From contig CAXTTV010000264.1 in the NCBI GenBank assembly GCA_964247295.1, forward strand, positions 1 through 5,483: DNA of 5,483 nt, written 5' to 3'. This stretch comes from CAXTTV01 sp964247295. Lineage in GTDB: Bacteria > Chloroflexota > Ktedonobacteria > Ktedonobacterales > Ktedonobacteraceae. This document shows, piece by piece, positions 1 to 5,483 of the stretch. Under the pieces are notes generated by a model, which saw only the letters and a program-made list of their open reading frames with translations, had not been told where the DNA came from and made no database searches. A program made the translations under genes and the position numbers. Each line of letters starts with the position of its first letter. The first letter of the stretch is position 1.

Positions 1-1
1 G

Positions 2-43
2 CACGTCATCGCTGCGCTCGACGGGCCGTCCTACACCACGTGA
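2..43 (+). CDS. possible 3' end of an unidentified gene running in from the left
   Basis: Read from base 2, twelve sense codons with almost only G or C in the third position run to a TGA at 41-43 and encode a tail ending GPSYTT. This high third-position GC is the sole reason to prefer this frame. The other two plus frames are also open from the window edge (to 83 and to 138), so the reading frame is not settled. The piece is too short to assign a family, and it may not be coding at all. Confidence 0.2.
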   Translation, partial: HVIAALDGPSYTT

Positions 44-83
44 ACAGGTTCTCTGCTCACCAACTGACTCCGCAAAAAAATGA

Positions 84-308
84 ACTGCACCCATTGTACA
101 GCGTTTTCAACAAAGGTCATCCACTATTGCCTAACTGAACAGGTAATACACAAAATTATTTATTTTAAATGAAAGATTGAAAAATACCAGTTTATAATTT
201 ATAATAAAAATATATTAAATGCAGTAAATTCAAAAAAGACATATTGGCTTCGCAGTTCTGAAATCTTTGTGTACCTGTACTTTCTATTGTATCTATCAGG
301 AGGCATAG
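84..308. other. AT-rich intergenic region and leader of the membrane protein gene
   Basis: No gene is supported here. The stretch from 141 to 240 has only 16 G/C in 100 bases, a sharp drop from the flanking coding DNA. It contains a tandem TTATAAT repeat (192-205), the second copy of which supplies the predicted -10 box. Between the predicted transcription start near 212 and the start codon at 309 lies a leader of about 97 nt. I found no convincing hairpin or riboswitch fold in it by eye. Confidence 0.6.
177..205 (+). promoter_or_regulatory. sigma70-type promoter for the histidine-rich membrane protein gene
   Basis: TTGAAA at 177-182 (5 of 6 to consensus) and TATAAT at 200-205 (6 of 6) are separated by exactly 17 bases. 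Transcription would begin near 212. The region is so AT-rich that such matches arise easily by chance, but the ideal spacing and the well-formed gene downstream support the call. A second TATAAT at 193-198 has no suitably spaced -35 box. Confidence 0.5.
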
Positions 309-974
309 ATGCACTTGAATTTGCGCGATTCGGCTGGAATTTCCCCTCTGCTGCTGTCTGTTACTTCTGTAATTACTTTTTTCCTGGTCTCATTGTGTTG
401 GCTTGGCGGCCCCATGTGGTTGGTAGCAATCCTTGTTATCGCGGCCTGGATGCCAGTTTTTTGTAAGAGCATGCAATGGCTGCACGCCAGGTATCAATGG
501 ATTTCGGTTCTATTCTTGCTGGTAGTAGCCCAGGGCCTGCACTTCCTTGAACATCTGGCGCAGATGATCGAGATCCACCTTCTGGGATATTCTGGTGTCA
601 ACGCCAATGGAATTATTGGACAGCTTAATACAGAGTGGGTGCATTTTCTCTGGAATTCCTGGGTACTTTTGATGGCCTTTTGGTTGCTGTTCCACTTCCC
701 GAAAAATATGTGGTTGGTATCGCTCTTTATCTTTGCCATCTGGCACGAGATTGAGCACATTTATATTATGTCGGTGTACTTGAGAACAAATCATCCGGGA
801 TTGCCGGGATTGATTGCTCGTGGTGGGTTGATTGGTGGGGGCTTGCCAATTACCCGGCCTGATCTGCATTTTCTGTACGCAGTGTTTGAGGAGGGTATGT
901 TATTGTGGATCTTTTATCTAGAGTATAAACGGTTACGGAGTGGACATCAAAGTGCTGTAGTGGTAGCCTCCTGA
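309..974 (+). CDS. six-helix integral membrane protein of unknown function with paired HxxEH motifs
   Basis: The 221-residue product has about six hydrophobic segments (near 13-33, 36-52, 64-82, 110-129, 134-155 and 187-204) and no cleavable signal or soluble domain. Histidines cluster in or beside four of the segments: H78-FLE-H82, H112 in an EWVHFLWN stretch, H146-EIE-H150, and H187 in a PDLHFLY stretch. The order HxxEH, HFL, HxxEH, HFL suggests a duplicated two-helix unit. Paired membrane histidines often bind metal or haem, but nothing here proves that. I recall similar uncharacterised proteins in Chloroflexota and Actinomycetota but no name or proven role. The start is firm: AGGAGG at 298-303 lies 5 nt before the ATG. 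The gene ends in two in-frame stops (TGA, TAA). It is transcribed alone, towards the efflux operon. HEIEH also fits the HEXXH zinc-peptidase pattern, but I see no other protease motif. Confidence 0.85.
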   Translation: MHLNLRDSAGISPLLLSVTSVITFFLVSLCWLGGPMWLVAILVIAAWMPVFCKSMQWLHARYQWISVLFLLVVAQGLHFLEHLAQMIEIHLLGYSGVNANGIIGQLNTEWVHFLWNSWVLLMAFWLLFHFPKNMWLVSLFIFAIWHEIEHIYIMSVYLRTNHPGLPGLIARGGLIGGGLPITRPDLHFLYAVFEEGMLLWIFYLEYKRLRSGHQSAVVVAS

Positions 975-1041
975 TAAGATCTCACTAGCATCGGGCTGAA
1001 GATGGAAGGTGCGAACAATCGATAGCGCGGGTGGGAGAAGC

Positions 1042-1104
1042 ATGGATAAAGGAAAGCAGGTGCCTGGAATGGGTATGATTCGACACCTGCTTTCCTTTAT
1101 CTAT
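1042..1104. terminator. bidirectional intrinsic terminator between convergent genes
   Basis: Arms 1045-1062 and 1084-1101 are perfect reverse complements over 18 bp, around a 21-nt loop. With one G-U pair the stem extends to 1042-1104. Each arm has a G/C-rich inner half (GCAGGTG / CACCTGC) and an A/T-rich outer half, so on both strands the transcript shows an A-rich lead-in, a strong stem and a U-rich tail (CUUUCCUUUAU). The right arm begins inside the permease stop codon (1101-1103), and the plus-strand gene ends 70 bases to the left. It can therefore end transcription from both sides. Confidence 0.85.
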
Positions 1105-2438
1105 TCAGTACGAAGGGCGACAATCGGATCCATGCGCGCCGCGCGGCGAGCTGGATAAAAGCCAAAGACGATCCCAACAATTGCTGAGAAAAGAAAGGCA
1201 ATAATCACCGCTAAAGGACTGAGGGCGAAGGGAGTTCCATTCACCGTCGAGATGCTATAGGAACCGATAATCCCAATTACGATCCCAACAATGCCACCGA
1301 GAGCGCTGAGCATAAAAGCCTCGACCAGGAACTGTGTCATCACATCGCCAGGGTGGGCCCCGATCGCGATACGGATACCGATCTCACGCGTGCGCTCAGT
1401 CACAGAGACCAGCATAATATTCATAATCCCGATCCCACCGACGATCAGCGAGATCGCGGCCACACTGATCAACAGAGCTGCCAGCGACTGAGAGGTGCTT
1501 TGAACCGTTTGCAAAATCTGCGACTGATTCTGAATAGTAAAGTCGTCAAGCGAGGCATTAGTAATATGGTGTTGTTGCTCCATAAGCTGCTCAACCGCAT
1601 TCTGGGCGTCGGTCACGTTGGCACTATCATCAACGATTACATCAATAGCATTCACGTTCTTGCCACCCGCGAGACGCGATTGCGCCGTACTGAAGGGAAC
1701 ATAGAGCACATCATCGGGGTCGTTAAAGCCGCCGTTGGAGCCCTTAGCCGTCAGCACGCCCACGATCGTGAACTGCACCGATCCAACACGGATCTGTTGC
1801 CCGATGGGATCAATGCCCAGCGGTGTAAACAGATTATTTACAACCGTCTGTCCAACGACAGCCACCGTCGCCGAGCTCTGCTCATCCGTCGACGTAAAAA
1901 AGTTGCCCTCCTGGATTTTCCAGCTTCCAACCTGCTGATAATCAGGATAGACGCCCTGAGTGGTCGTGGACCAGTTCTGATTCTGGAAGACCACCTGACT
2001 ACTAGCGTTAATCACCGGGCTGACAGCGGAGACATGTTGCACCTGTGAGGAGATCGCGTCCGCATCGGCCTGCTTCAGCGATGTCTGAGTACCGGCCCCC
2101 TGGCGAACGCCCCCGGAATTTGAGCTACCGCCTCGGATAACCAGCTCATTGGGATTCAGCGTCGATGAGAGGCGCTGATTAATTTGGGCCGAATTGCTCT
2201 CGCTGATCGCCACAACCATAATTACCGCAGCCACGCCGATAATAATGCCCAGAGCTGTAAGCAGCGAGCGAGTTTTATTGGCGCGGATCGCCTCCAGAGC
2301 GCTGCGGCAGCTTTGTAGAAGCGCAAGCATACCCCTTCTCCGCCCGTATTGCTGTGGGCTTATCGATGATTTTGGGTGTATTGATGGCAGTTCCCCTTGA
2401 GAAGCTGTCACTCGACTATCGGGCTTTGAACTGCTCAT
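1101..2438 (-). CDS. MacB/FtsX-type ABC transporter permease
   Basis: The 445-residue protein is the membrane subunit of a type VII (mechanotransmission) ABC exporter. A first transmembrane helix (about 58-78) follows the typical family lead-in ALEAIRANKTRSLL. A large extracytoplasmic domain (about 80-317) corresponds to MacB_PCD. Three C-terminal helices (about 319-345, 368-394, 409-430) form the FtsX domain, with the conserved loop TERTREIGIRIAIGA (347-361) and the terminal PARRAARMDPIVALR segment. Length is near normal for a permease separate from its ATPase. The ATG at 2438 overlaps the ATPase stop in ATGA, which favours translational coupling. However, the first 36 residues are a Ser/Pro-rich extension, and ATG 2330 (Met37) has a better ribosome site, so the true start could be either. 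The substrate is unknown. The symbol macB is not assigned because MacB itself is an ATPase-permease fusion. Confidence 0.93.
   Translation of the reverse strand: MSSSKPDSRVTASQGELPSIHPKSSISPQQYGRRRGMLALLQSCRSALEAIRANKTRSLLTALGIIIGVAAVIMVVAISESNSAQINQRLSSTLNPNELVIRGGSSNSGGVRQGAGTQTSLKQADADAISSQVQHVSAVSPVINASSQVVFQNQNWSTTTQGVYPDYQQVGSWKIQEGNFFTSTDEQSSATVAVVGQTVVNNLFTPLGIDPIGQQIRVGSVQFTIVGVLTAKGSNGGFNDPDDVLYVPFSTAQSRLAGGKNVNAIDVIVDDSANVTDAQNAVEQLMEQQHHITNASLDDFTIQNQSQILQTVQSTSQSLAALLISVAAISLIVGGIGIMNIMLVSVTERTREIGIRIAIGAHPGDVMTQFLVEAFMLSALGGIVGIVIGIIGSYSISTVNGTPFALSPLAVIIAFLFSAIVGIVFGFYPARRAARMDPIVALRTE
2338..2341 (-). promoter_or_regulatory. ribosome binding site for an internal permease start (Met37)
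   Basis: On the minus strand GGAG is followed by 7 nt and then the ATG at 2330-2328. This is better placed than anything before the upstream ATG at 2438, where the nearest purine-rich site (AAAGG) is 11 nt away. Residue 37 also lies just ahead of the conserved permease lead-in. The site may define the real start, or give a second, shorter product. Confidence 0.45.
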
Positions 2439-3286
2439 TGCACCACCGGCCTTTCCTCGTGTTTGGAACGCTCCGCTAACTGTTCCAGAGCCGAAAGCCT
2501 CCTTTTATTGACTTCATCTCCGACAACCCGTCCATCTCGAAAGGTCACCTTGCGCCCACAATAGTCCGCGATATCGTTCTCATGTGTGACCAGAACGACC
2601 GTCATGCCGCGCGTATTAAGCTGCTGAAGGATCGCCATAATCTCGATACTGGTACGCGTATCCAGGTTACCTGTAGGTTCGTCGGCCAGAATCATCGAGG
2701 GATTGGTAACAAGAGCGCGGGCGATCGCGACCCGTTGTTGTTGACCGCCCGAGAGCTCCATCGGGCGGTGATCGGCTCGGGCCTTCAGGCCGACCAGGGA
2801 GAGAGCACGTAAAGCGCGGCGCTCTCGCTCGGCTGTAGGCATGCCTGCATAGACCAGAGGCAACTGAACATTTGCCTGAGCCGTCATCCACGGCAGCAGA
2901 TTAAAGCTCTGGAAGACAAAGCCAATCTTCTGATTGCGCACATCGGCAAGCAGCCCTGGCTTCATCTTACTCACCTGCATTCCATCGATGCGATAGGTAC
3001 CGGCAGAGGGGCGATCCAAGCAGCCGATAATATTCATAAAAGTGGACTTACCTGATCCAGACGGTCCCATAATCGCCACAATCTCGCCGGGATCTACCTT
3101 AAGATTAACGCCTCGGAGGGCCGGAACAGTATTTCGACCCATCACATAATTTTTACTCAGCTTCTCCACCTGAATAATCGGGTGAACCGCTGTCCCTTGA
3201 TGCACCTTTGTGGGCATCTCCTCCACCTGATGTAATTCGGCACTGGTTAGCGCATTATCGTTGATTTGTTCATCCTGGGACATCAT
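2435..3286 (-). CDS. MacB/LolD-type ABC transporter ATP-binding protein
   Basis: This 283-residue cytoplasmic ATPase powers the permease encoded next to it. All motifs are intact: Walker A GPSGSGKST (74-82), Q-loop Q126 in FQSFNLLP, signature LSGGQQQR (178-185), Walker B ILADE (199-203) with catalytic E203, D-loop NLD (207-209) and switch histidine H235. The pattern ADEPTGNLD and the LLPWMTAQANVQLPL stretch are typical of the MacB/LolD/FtsE branch. A non-conserved leader of about 37 residues precedes the domain, and a charged tail follows it, making the protein somewhat longer than the usual 220-250. The start codon directly follows the adaptor's TGA, with GGAGGT 6 nt upstream; a second ATG comes immediately after the first. 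The gene's stop overlaps the permease start by 4 nt. LolD itself is unlikely because no LolC/E pair or outer-membrane system is seen. Confidence 0.95.
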   Translation of the reverse strand: MMSQDEQINDNALTSAELHQVEEMPTKVHQGTAVHPIIQVEKLSKNYVMGRNTVPALRGVNLKVDPGEIVAIMGPSGSGKSTFMNIIGCLDRPSAGTYRIDGMQVSKMKPGLLADVRNQKIGFVFQSFNLLPWMTAQANVQLPLVYAGMPTAERERRALRALSLVGLKARADHRPMELSGGQQQRVAIARALVTNPSMILADEPTGNLDTRTSIEIMAILQQLNTRGMTVVLVTHENDIADYCGRKVTFRDGRVVGDEVNKRRLSALEQLAERSKHEERPVVQ

Positions 3287-4501
3287 TCATTGACCTCCGC
3301 CAGTGGTTCGTCTGGTGCCACCCCCGAGGCCACCACCCCCGCCGAAGTTGCCGCCTCCGAAGTTGCCATTCGTCCCATTGCGCGAGTTTGTAGTCGAGAC
3401 GGAGCCGCCCGTCTGGCTTACCACCACCTGAGAGCCCTCTTGCAGGCCCGAAAGCACCTCAACAGACTGTCCGCTATTCAGACCCGTCTTAATCATGATC
3501 GGTTTTAACTTCCCATTATTCAGCGTCAGGACCACACGATTGCTCCCGGCGGTCGCCGTAGAAGTGCTTGAATTGCCTGAGCCTTGAGCAGAAGCCCCGC
3601 CCGTCAGGGCCGTAATATCGCTGCGATTGATCTCGCCAGCTTGAAGTGCAGTACTGGTAAAAGTGATTGCAGAGGCTGGGATAAGTAGAGAGCCGATGCG
3701 CTGGGCCGTCGTAATATTTACCGTGGCCGTCATCCCTGGATAGAGCGCATTGTTATTGAGCGAGTTCGTATCGACAGTAAGATGGACCGGGAAAGTCACC
3801 ACATTAGAAGAGCTCTGGCCGATCAGATCGACGCTAGAGACAGAGCCCCGGAAAGTCGCGGAAGGATAGGAGGCCACCGTAAACTGAGCTGGCTGTCCAA
3901 CTTTCACATTCGCGACATCGGTCTCATTCACCTGAGCCGTAATATTCAGGGAGCTAAGATCCACCAGCGTCATAAAGGTCGAGGAAGAACTTGAGGAGCT
4001 AGAACTAGTGCTTGCGCCTCCACCATTGCCACTGCTACTGGAGCCGCTATTGCCGCCGACAACACCATTGATTGAGCCAACCGTCGCGGCAGCCGGAGCC
4101 GTCAAGGTCGCGACGCGGGTGGGATCATTATTAATATAGAGTTTAGCGAGCGTCTGTCCCTGAGTCACTTTCTGTCCCACCTTCACATCGATCTCGCTGA
4201 TCTGGCCTGAATTGGGGAAATTAAGCGAATAGGCTGCACGCGCGCTGATTGGACCGGTCGCGGAGATTGTCGTACTGAGATTGCCAATAGTTGCATCGGC
4301 TGTATTATAGGTGACCGGTGTCTTACTCCGCTGTTGCCAGTAATAGATGCCAGCAACCAGGAGAACGACCAGGATCAGTGAAAGCGCGATCCACCAGGCG
4401 CGAACAGGACGCTTGCGCTCAGGTTTAAAATGAAATGACTCCGCCTCGTTATCTTCGTCATCGAGCAATGGCTCGAATCTAGTATCAACACCCTCTGCCA
4501 T
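3287..4501 (-). CDS. HlyD/MacA-family efflux adaptor (membrane fusion protein)
   Basis: The 404-residue protein has a short acidic cytoplasmic N-terminus, one membrane anchor (about 36-55) and an exported body. The first lipoyl half is seen at 99-121 (SGQISEIDVKVGQKVTQGQ) and the second at about 131-149, followed by the adaptor-type sequence VDLSSLNITAQVNETDV (180-196), a beta-barrel region to about 270 and a membrane-proximal domain ending near 363. Only about nine residues join the two lipoyl halves, so the coiled-coil hairpin that reaches TolC in Gram-negative homologues is absent. A Gly/Ser loop with nine consecutive serines (166-174) interrupts the second half, and the last 40 residues are Gly-rich. 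The start is supported by AAGGAT (4510-4515), 8 nt before the ATG. It is the second gene of the operon, 59 nt after the lipoprotein gene and adjoining the ATPase gene. Confidence 0.92.
   Translation of the reverse strand: MAEGVDTRFEPLLDDEDNEAESFHFKPERKRPVRAWWIALSLILVVLLVAGIYYWQQRSKTPVTYNTADATIGNLSTTISATGPISARAAYSLNFPNSGQISEIDVKVGQKVTQGQTLAKLYINNDPTRVATLTAPAAATVGSINGVVGGNSGSSSSGNGGGASTSSSSSSSSSTFMTLVDLSSLNITAQVNETDVANVKVGQPAQFTVASYPSATFRGSVSSVDLIGQSSSNVVTFPVHLTVDTNSLNNNALYPGMTATVNITTAQRIGSLLIPASAITFTSTALQAGEINRSDITALTGGASAQGSGNSSTSTATAGSNRVVLTLNNGKLKPIMIKTGLNSGQSVEVLSGLQEGSQVVVSQTGGSVSTTNSRNGTNGNFGGGNFGGGGGLGGGTRRTTGGGQ
3293..3298 (-). promoter_or_regulatory. ATPase ribosome binding site embedded in the adaptor's glycine tail
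   Basis: GGAGGT is formed by the final Gly-Gly codons of the adaptor gene and sits 6 nt before the ATPase ATG at 3286. The adaptor stop TGA abuts that ATG. The arrangement fixes the start and couples the two reading frames. Confidence 0.75.
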
Positions 4502-4560
4502 AGTTTTCTATCCTTATCGTATGTTTTTCGCATGTTAGATTTCTCATTTAAGGTGCGATC

Positions 4561-5331
4561 CTACGAAATCGTAATACTTTGAGCTGTGATTATCCCTTTG
4601 CTATCAGCCGTGCCAGTTAGCGTAACATTCTCGCCATTCTTGAGATCACCGGCAGTCGCGCTCTGTATCTGCGAGATTTTCGTAGAAGAGTCTACAGTAA
4701 CCGTATAGTTAGCGCCCTGGAAATCGGTCACCGTTAACGTATTATTAGTAAGCTGTCCGAGCGTACCGACTAGTGCGCGAGCGTTGCTTGTTCCGCCATT
4801 GCCGGCATTTCCACCAAAGGCCCCATTATTATTTCGGCCCTGGCGCAAACAATTAGCCCTTCCAGTGCCTCCATTTCCTCTATTGGGATTACCTGTTCCA
4901 TTGCCGAATCCACCACCATTACCAGGATTACCATTGTTGTTTGCTCGATTGCCGAGAAGCTGAATGCGTGTCGCCGTATAGTTCCCGCTAGTATCTTGTT
5001 TCACCGTAATTGTCGCGGATGTACCAGATTTGAGAGCTGAGCTAGCGACAGTTGCCTGGCGTTGAATGCGTGTGTTACTCGCGTAATTAGCCTGAACATC
5101 ACTACCCTGACTGCTGTGAACAACCAGAGACGTATTCGTAACGCTTTGAATCGTGCCAGTCGTATTCTTAAAGCGATTGGGAGGGCAAGTAGCAGTAGGG
5201 GTTGCACCTGCGTTTGCATTGCTGGCTGTTGCTGAGTTGTCAGAACCACCACAGGCCGCGAGGAATAGTGCCAGCAGTGAGAAGACAGCAACTCCAACAA
5301 GAAGACCGGGTTTTCATCCTTCTCGTTGCAT
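4561..5331 (-). pseudogene. lipoprotein with two DUF5666-like domains, interrupted by an early in-frame stop
   Basis: Starting from ATG 5331 the frame reads MQREG, then TGA (5316-5314), then KPGLLVGVAVF and a hydrophobic run to the lipobox LAAC (Cys27, codon 5253-5251). It stays open to TAG at 4561. Counting the stop as one residue the product is 256 residues: signal peptide, short linker, a beta-rich domain (59-126), a Gly/Asn-rich linker (127-188) with Cys161, and a second domain (189-256). Both domains resemble DUF5666 by motif only. No ATG, GTG or TTG lies between the TGA and the lipobox; the first GTG (5004) would drop the export signal and the first domain. Either a C-to-T change (CGA to TGA) or an extra A in the AAAA run (5314-5311) would explain the break, as would a sequencing error. 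It leads the operon, which suggests a secreted partner of the pump. Its function is unknown. Confidence 0.65.
4564..5157 (-). repeat. internally duplicated protein domain in the lipoprotein
   Basis: Residues 59-126 (5157-4954) and 189-256 (4767-4564) align over 68 positions without a gap, with 21 identities by hand count (about 31%). Both start GT, share LKxG near the middle and end in a G-x-x-T-A-x-x-I pattern. The copies are offset by 130 residues and separated by the Gly/Asn linker. This is an old domain duplication, not a recent DNA repeat. Confidence 0.7.
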
Positions 5332-5343
5332 CTGTATAGATCT

Positions 5344-5349
5344 CTCCTT
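5344..5349 (-). promoter_or_regulatory. ribosome binding site of the lipoprotein gene
   Basis: AAGGAG lies 12 nt before ATG 5331, slightly long but usable. It favours that ATG as the ancestral start. The alternative ATG at 5317 is 26 nt away from this site and has a purine-rich stretch directly abutting it, too close to serve. Confidence 0.5.
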
Positions 5350-5377
5350 GATAATTAATAAGTTTTTTCCTAAGTAG

Positions 5378-5386
5378 ACTATATCA
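5378..5386 (-). promoter_or_regulatory. candidate extended -10 promoter of the efflux operon
   Basis: On the minus strand TGATATAGT fits the extended -10 form TGnTATAAT with one mismatch. There is no well-spaced -35 box, as expected for an extended -10 promoter. Transcription would start near 5371 and leave a leader of about 40 nt before ATG 5331. The upstream region to 5483 is AT-rich, with two short palindromes. The call rests on the motif and position only. Confidence 0.35.
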
Positions 5387-5483
5387 GTTAAAATTCTGGG
5401 AAATCGCAAACAATTGTAAAATAATTTTATTGAAAATATTTTGATCATAGGCTGTTAAGAACAAAGAGTATTCTCATTTAAAG

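Noticed and set aside
81..100. TGAACTGCACCC, loosely like an IS3-family end
   Set aside because: No transposase frame or matching opposite end is visible, and the resemblance is from memory only.
1..138. Open plus frame from the window edge to a TGA at 136-138
   Set aside because: All three plus frames are open at the edge, and this one shows no recognisable protein or codon bias.
41..144. Nine-base direct repeat TGAACAGGT at 41-49 and 136-144, as a possible target-site duplication
   Set aside because: The 86 bases between the copies have no terminal inverted repeats and no transposase, and a 9-mer match in this span is not rare enough by itself.
1353..2048. 231-codon plus-strand frame inside the permease gene
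   Set aside because: It lies opposite a clearly conserved permease, its product is low in recognisable content and rich in Arg/His, and it has no ribosome site I could support.
4502..4560. Possible separate promoter or terminator between the lipoprotein and adaptor genes
   Set aside because: No stem-loop and no well-spaced -35/-10 pair was found in the 59 nt; only an adaptor ribosome site is clear.
5001..5300. 99-codon minus-strand frame overlapping the lipoprotein gene
   Set aside because: It is a shadow: the Leu/Arg-rich product makes no sense as a domain, while the neighbouring frame gives a clean lipobox and beta domain.
5430..5458. Plus-strand promoter pointing out of the right edge
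   Set aside because: TTGAAA is followed at 17 bases by TGTTAA, a poor -10, and no downstream gene can be seen in the window.
4544..5480. Shared TTAAATGAGAA sequence before the adaptor gene and near the right window edge
   Set aside because: An 11-base AT-rich match without palindromic form or fixed position relative to promoters is likely chance.

Overview
The window reads as part of a mid-GC bacterial chromosome, best matched by Chloroflexota and probably the Ktedonobacter lineage. That placement is inference. It rests on an MacAB-like efflux operon that includes a lipoprotein resembling the DUF5666 family, an adaptor protein without the TolC-contacting hairpin, Ser/Gly/Asn-rich linkers, and about 50% GC genes separated by very AT-rich gaps. 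No rRNA, tRNA, CRISPR array, integrase or complete insertion sequence is visible.

Layout. Positions 1-83 carry only the possible tail of an unidentified gene. Positions 84-308 are non-coding and become extremely AT-rich (16 G/C in the 100 bases from 141 to 240), with a good sigma70-type promoter at 177-205. This serves a plus-strand gene (309-974) for a six-helix membrane protein of unknown function with paired HxxEH and HFL histidine motifs. A perfect 18-bp inverted repeat (1045-1062 / 1084-1101) then separates it from a convergent operon and looks like a two-way terminator.

The operon runs on the minus strand from about 5386 down to 1101. Its order is a secreted lipoprotein with two DUF5666-like domains (5331-4561), an HlyD/MacA-type adaptor (4501-3287), a MacB/LolD-type ABC ATPase (3286-2435) and a MacB/FtsX-type permease (2438-1101). 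The last three genes touch or overlap and are surely co-translated. Together they would form an ATP-driven, mechanotransmission-type exporter: the ATPase powers the permease, the adaptor sits on the outer face of the membrane, and the lipoprotein is a plausible extracytoplasmic partner. The substrate cannot be read from the sequence.

The main anomaly is in the first operon gene. Its only well-placed start is followed at codon 6 by an in-frame TGA, directly ahead of an intact lipoprotein signal sequence and 229 further open codons. It is either a fresh nonsense or one-base frameshift mutation, or a sequencing error. The rest of the operon looks intact. Apart from that gene and the unknown histidine-rich membrane protein, this is an ordinary efflux locus, and I do not see a clearly new system.
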